From Altererythrobacter xiamenensis (GTDB taxonomy: Bacteria; Pseudomonadota; Alphaproteobacteria; Sphingomonadales; Sphingomonadaceae), in the NCBI RefSeq assembly GCF_900177715.1, contig NZ_FXWG01000002.1:806001-870000 (forward strand): a stretch of DNA of 64,000 bases, given 5' to 3'. Made by a program: the position numbers and the translations under genes. Shown in pieces: positions 62,304-64,000 of this stretch. Under the pieces are notes generated by a model. It ran no database searches and was not told where the DNA came from. It worked only from the letters and a program-made list of their open reading frames with translations. Numbering within the stretch: position 1 is the stretch's first letter; each line of letters begins with the position of its first letter.

Positions 62304-63797
62304 TTGGCTGCAAAAAAAGCGCTTTCATATACCTTGACTTGGCTTGCGGTCGGATTGCTGACGCTGGCAACGCAGATTACTCCGCTGCGTGCGGACCCTC
62401 CCGATCCTGCCCAGCAGCACCACCACATGATCGCGCAGATCGAGCAGGGGCTGCGACCTCCGCTTGCGGCCAAGGGCGAGCCTCATCCTGTCTGGTCACT
62501 GGAAGAGCGGATGGAGCACCACGATGTGCCAGCCATTAGCATCGCAGTCGCACTTGATGGCGAGGTCGTGTGGGCGAAGGCATATGGCGTGGCCGAGAAG
62601 GGTAGCGATCTGCTCGTCGATGAAAACACGCTCTTTCAGGCGGCCTCCCTGTCCAAACCCGTCGCGGCGCTTGCTGCGCTTTCGCTGGTCGACAAGGGCC
62701 AACTTGATCTCGATTCGCCTGTCGGGATTTACTTGCGATCTTGGGACGTGCCCGACAACAGCTTCACGCAAAGCCAGAGTGTGACGCTCCGTCATCTCCT
62801 GTCGCACCGCGCTGGCACGACGATCCACGGATTCAGAGGATATAAGGCCGATGCCGAACTGCCGTCGAGCGCGCAGATTCTCGAAGGCGCCGAGCCTGCC
62901 AATACGCCAGCGGTCACTATCGACCAAGTACCGGGCACCGCGCGCCGCTATTCCGGAGGCGGGTACCAAGTGGTGCAACTCCTGCTCGAGGATCTGACCG
63001 GCAAGCCCTTTGCCCAAGTCGTCGCCGAAGAGGTTTTCGCCCCCGCGGGGCTAGTGCGCAGTAATTACGACCACATCCAGTCTGGCGGTAACGTAGCGTC
63101 AGGCCACGTCGGCGGGGCATCCGATCCCATCACGACGCCCGGCTATTTCGCTTATCCCGAACTGGCGGCCGCCGGGATCTGGACGACGCCCACAGAACTT
63201 TTGCAGCTTGGCAGCCAGGTCGCCAGGGCGCGGCAAGGCCACAGCGAGCTGATCTCCGACGATCTCGCACTCCAGATGGTTCCTAGCAGCGCCGACTAGC
63301 ACGGCCTCGGTTTTGGCCTCAACGATCCGGGCGACGGCGTGGTCTTCGTCCATAACGGCCACAATCCGGGCTACAGCGCGCGCTGGTACAGCTATGCCGA
63401 CGGGCGGGCGAGCGTGGCGATCCTGACCAATTCGGACAGCGGCGGAGAGCTCATCCGCGAAGTGGCCAGCGCTATCGGCCACGCCTACGGCTGGAAACAG
63501 GACGCCTTCGAGCAGCGCGCCACCGTTGCGCTGGACGAAGACTGGATGAGGCAGATCGCGGGCGGCTACGCTTTCGGCGCCGACAGCACCGAGCCCGCCG
63601 CTACAGTCAGCCTTGAAGACGGAGTACTATGGCTGGAAGGAGCGCTGGGCGAACGCTCGCGCTTCTATCCCACGAGCGATACCGATTTCTTCGTCCCGGG
63701 TGGGCTCGACTTCGTGATCGAGACCAATAATGCGGGGGATGTGACGGGCATCAATGTCGAAGGGGAATTCGTACTTTCGAAGCTGGCCGCGTTTTGA
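62304..63797 (+). pseudogene. Serine hydrolase (beta-lactamase fold), interrupted by one in-frame stop
   Basis: One reading frame from a TTG start at 62304 (AGGAGG five bases before) to 63797 contains a single TAG at 63297-63299. Before it are a signal peptide (ending LRA), the S-x-x-K in QAASLSKPVAALAALSLV, and Y-x-G/N in RRYSGGGYQ. After it the frame continues HGLGFGL, VVFVHNGHNPGYSARW (H-x-G) and a C-terminal beta domain. The amber codon replaces an aromatic-type position in the usual YGLGF motif. The gene is a recent pseudogene or a sequence error. Confidence 0.85.
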
Positions 63798-63827
63798 ATG
63801 AAGATGATCTCAAGCTGGGGGCGCTAA

Positions 63828-64000
63828 TCATCCCCGCCCCATCCGCACCAGCACCCCGTCGAGAGCCTGCAGGAAGTGTGAGCGGTCGGCCTTGGTGAAC
63901 GGCGGCGGGCCGCCTCCGCTTGCACCTAGGGGTCCGTCCATCCCGGCGCGCAGGTCTTCCATGATCGCGCGGGTCGCAATCGCGCTGCCGATGCTGGCGG
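63828..64000 (-). CDS. UPF0178 (YaiI/YqxD) family protein (partial, C-terminal end)
   Basis: The gene enters from the right edge. The visible end translates as SIGSAIATRAIMEDLRAG, then GGPPPFTKADRSHFLQALD and the stop at 63828-63830. This is the conserved end of the UPF0178/DUF188 family, whose members are NYN/PIN-like nucleases of unknown role. Only about 57 residues are seen. Confidence 0.85.
   Translation of the reverse strand, partial: ASIGSAIATRAIMEDLRAGMDGPLGASGGGPPPFTKADRSHFLQALDGVLVRMGRG

Overview
The window reads as chromosome of a high-GC, carotenoid-making alphaproteobacterium, most likely Sphingomonadales and probably Erythrobacteraceae (Erythrobacter/Qipengyuania type). The signs are dense overlapping operons, a crtY-crtI-crtB carotenoid cluster, a large TonB-dependent receptor beside a LacI regulator, valine and acyl-CoA catabolism, UPF0314 and MipA-type membrane proteins, and a TPP riboswitch before thiC. 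The genus is inferred from gene content and style; no rRNA is present.

Layout. 1-1052: the 5' part of a MobA-like nucleotidyltransferase and an Nmad3-type protein. 1056-7704: a minus-strand valine-degradation operon (mmsA, two lipoproteins, a Rid protein, isobutyryl-CoA dehydrogenase, 3-hydroxyisobutyryl-CoA hydrolase, enoyl-CoA hydratase, mmsB), many genes joined by ATGA overlaps. 7795-11854: LacI regulator and TonB-dependent receptor.

12102-30490: an 18.3 kb integrative element inserted in tRNA-Gly(CCC). A 47-bp direct repeat (5' half of the tRNA) lies at both ends, the tyrosine integrase abuts the intact tRNA, and two TGTAAAC arm-like motifs flank each core. Cargo: a LexA/CI-like repressor that has lost both catalytic residues, an IS110-family DEDD transposase with a structured 3' flank, a HipA kinase with an unusual HTH partner, a dead serine resolvase, a complete type I restriction-modification operon (hsdM, hsdS, hsdR) carrying two inserted accessory genes and a secreted-protein tail gene, a protein made of two tandem repeats, and an HTH/small-ORF/integrase module.

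30604-37248: alpha/beta hydrolase, HSD10-like SDR, a degenerate GDT1-like membrane protein, Dps, 6-phosphogluconolactonase, Nudix hydrolase, DNA polymerase IV and an MFS exporter. 37261-40867: two-subunit biotin-dependent acyl-CoA carboxylase. 40877-45429: carotenoid genes with a LOG-family gene embedded, and a compact multi-stem palindromic structure just before crtB. 45504-52581: UPF0314 protein, MipA/OmpV protein, S9 peptidase, exported amidohydrolase and DUF885 protein. 52650-60084: frameshifted GGDEF/EAL gene, nitronate monooxygenase, Baeyer-Villiger-type monooxygenase, CYP153-like P450 and a degenerate SRAP protein. 60131-62170: TPP riboswitch and thiC. 62304-64000: a beta-lactamase-fold gene broken by one in-frame stop, and the end of a UPF0178 gene.

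The most unusual material is in the element (HipA/HTH pair, catalytically dead repressor facing the IS110 gene, accessory genes inside the type I operon) and in the folded sequence before crtB. No CRISPR array, rRNA operon or conjugation gene was seen.
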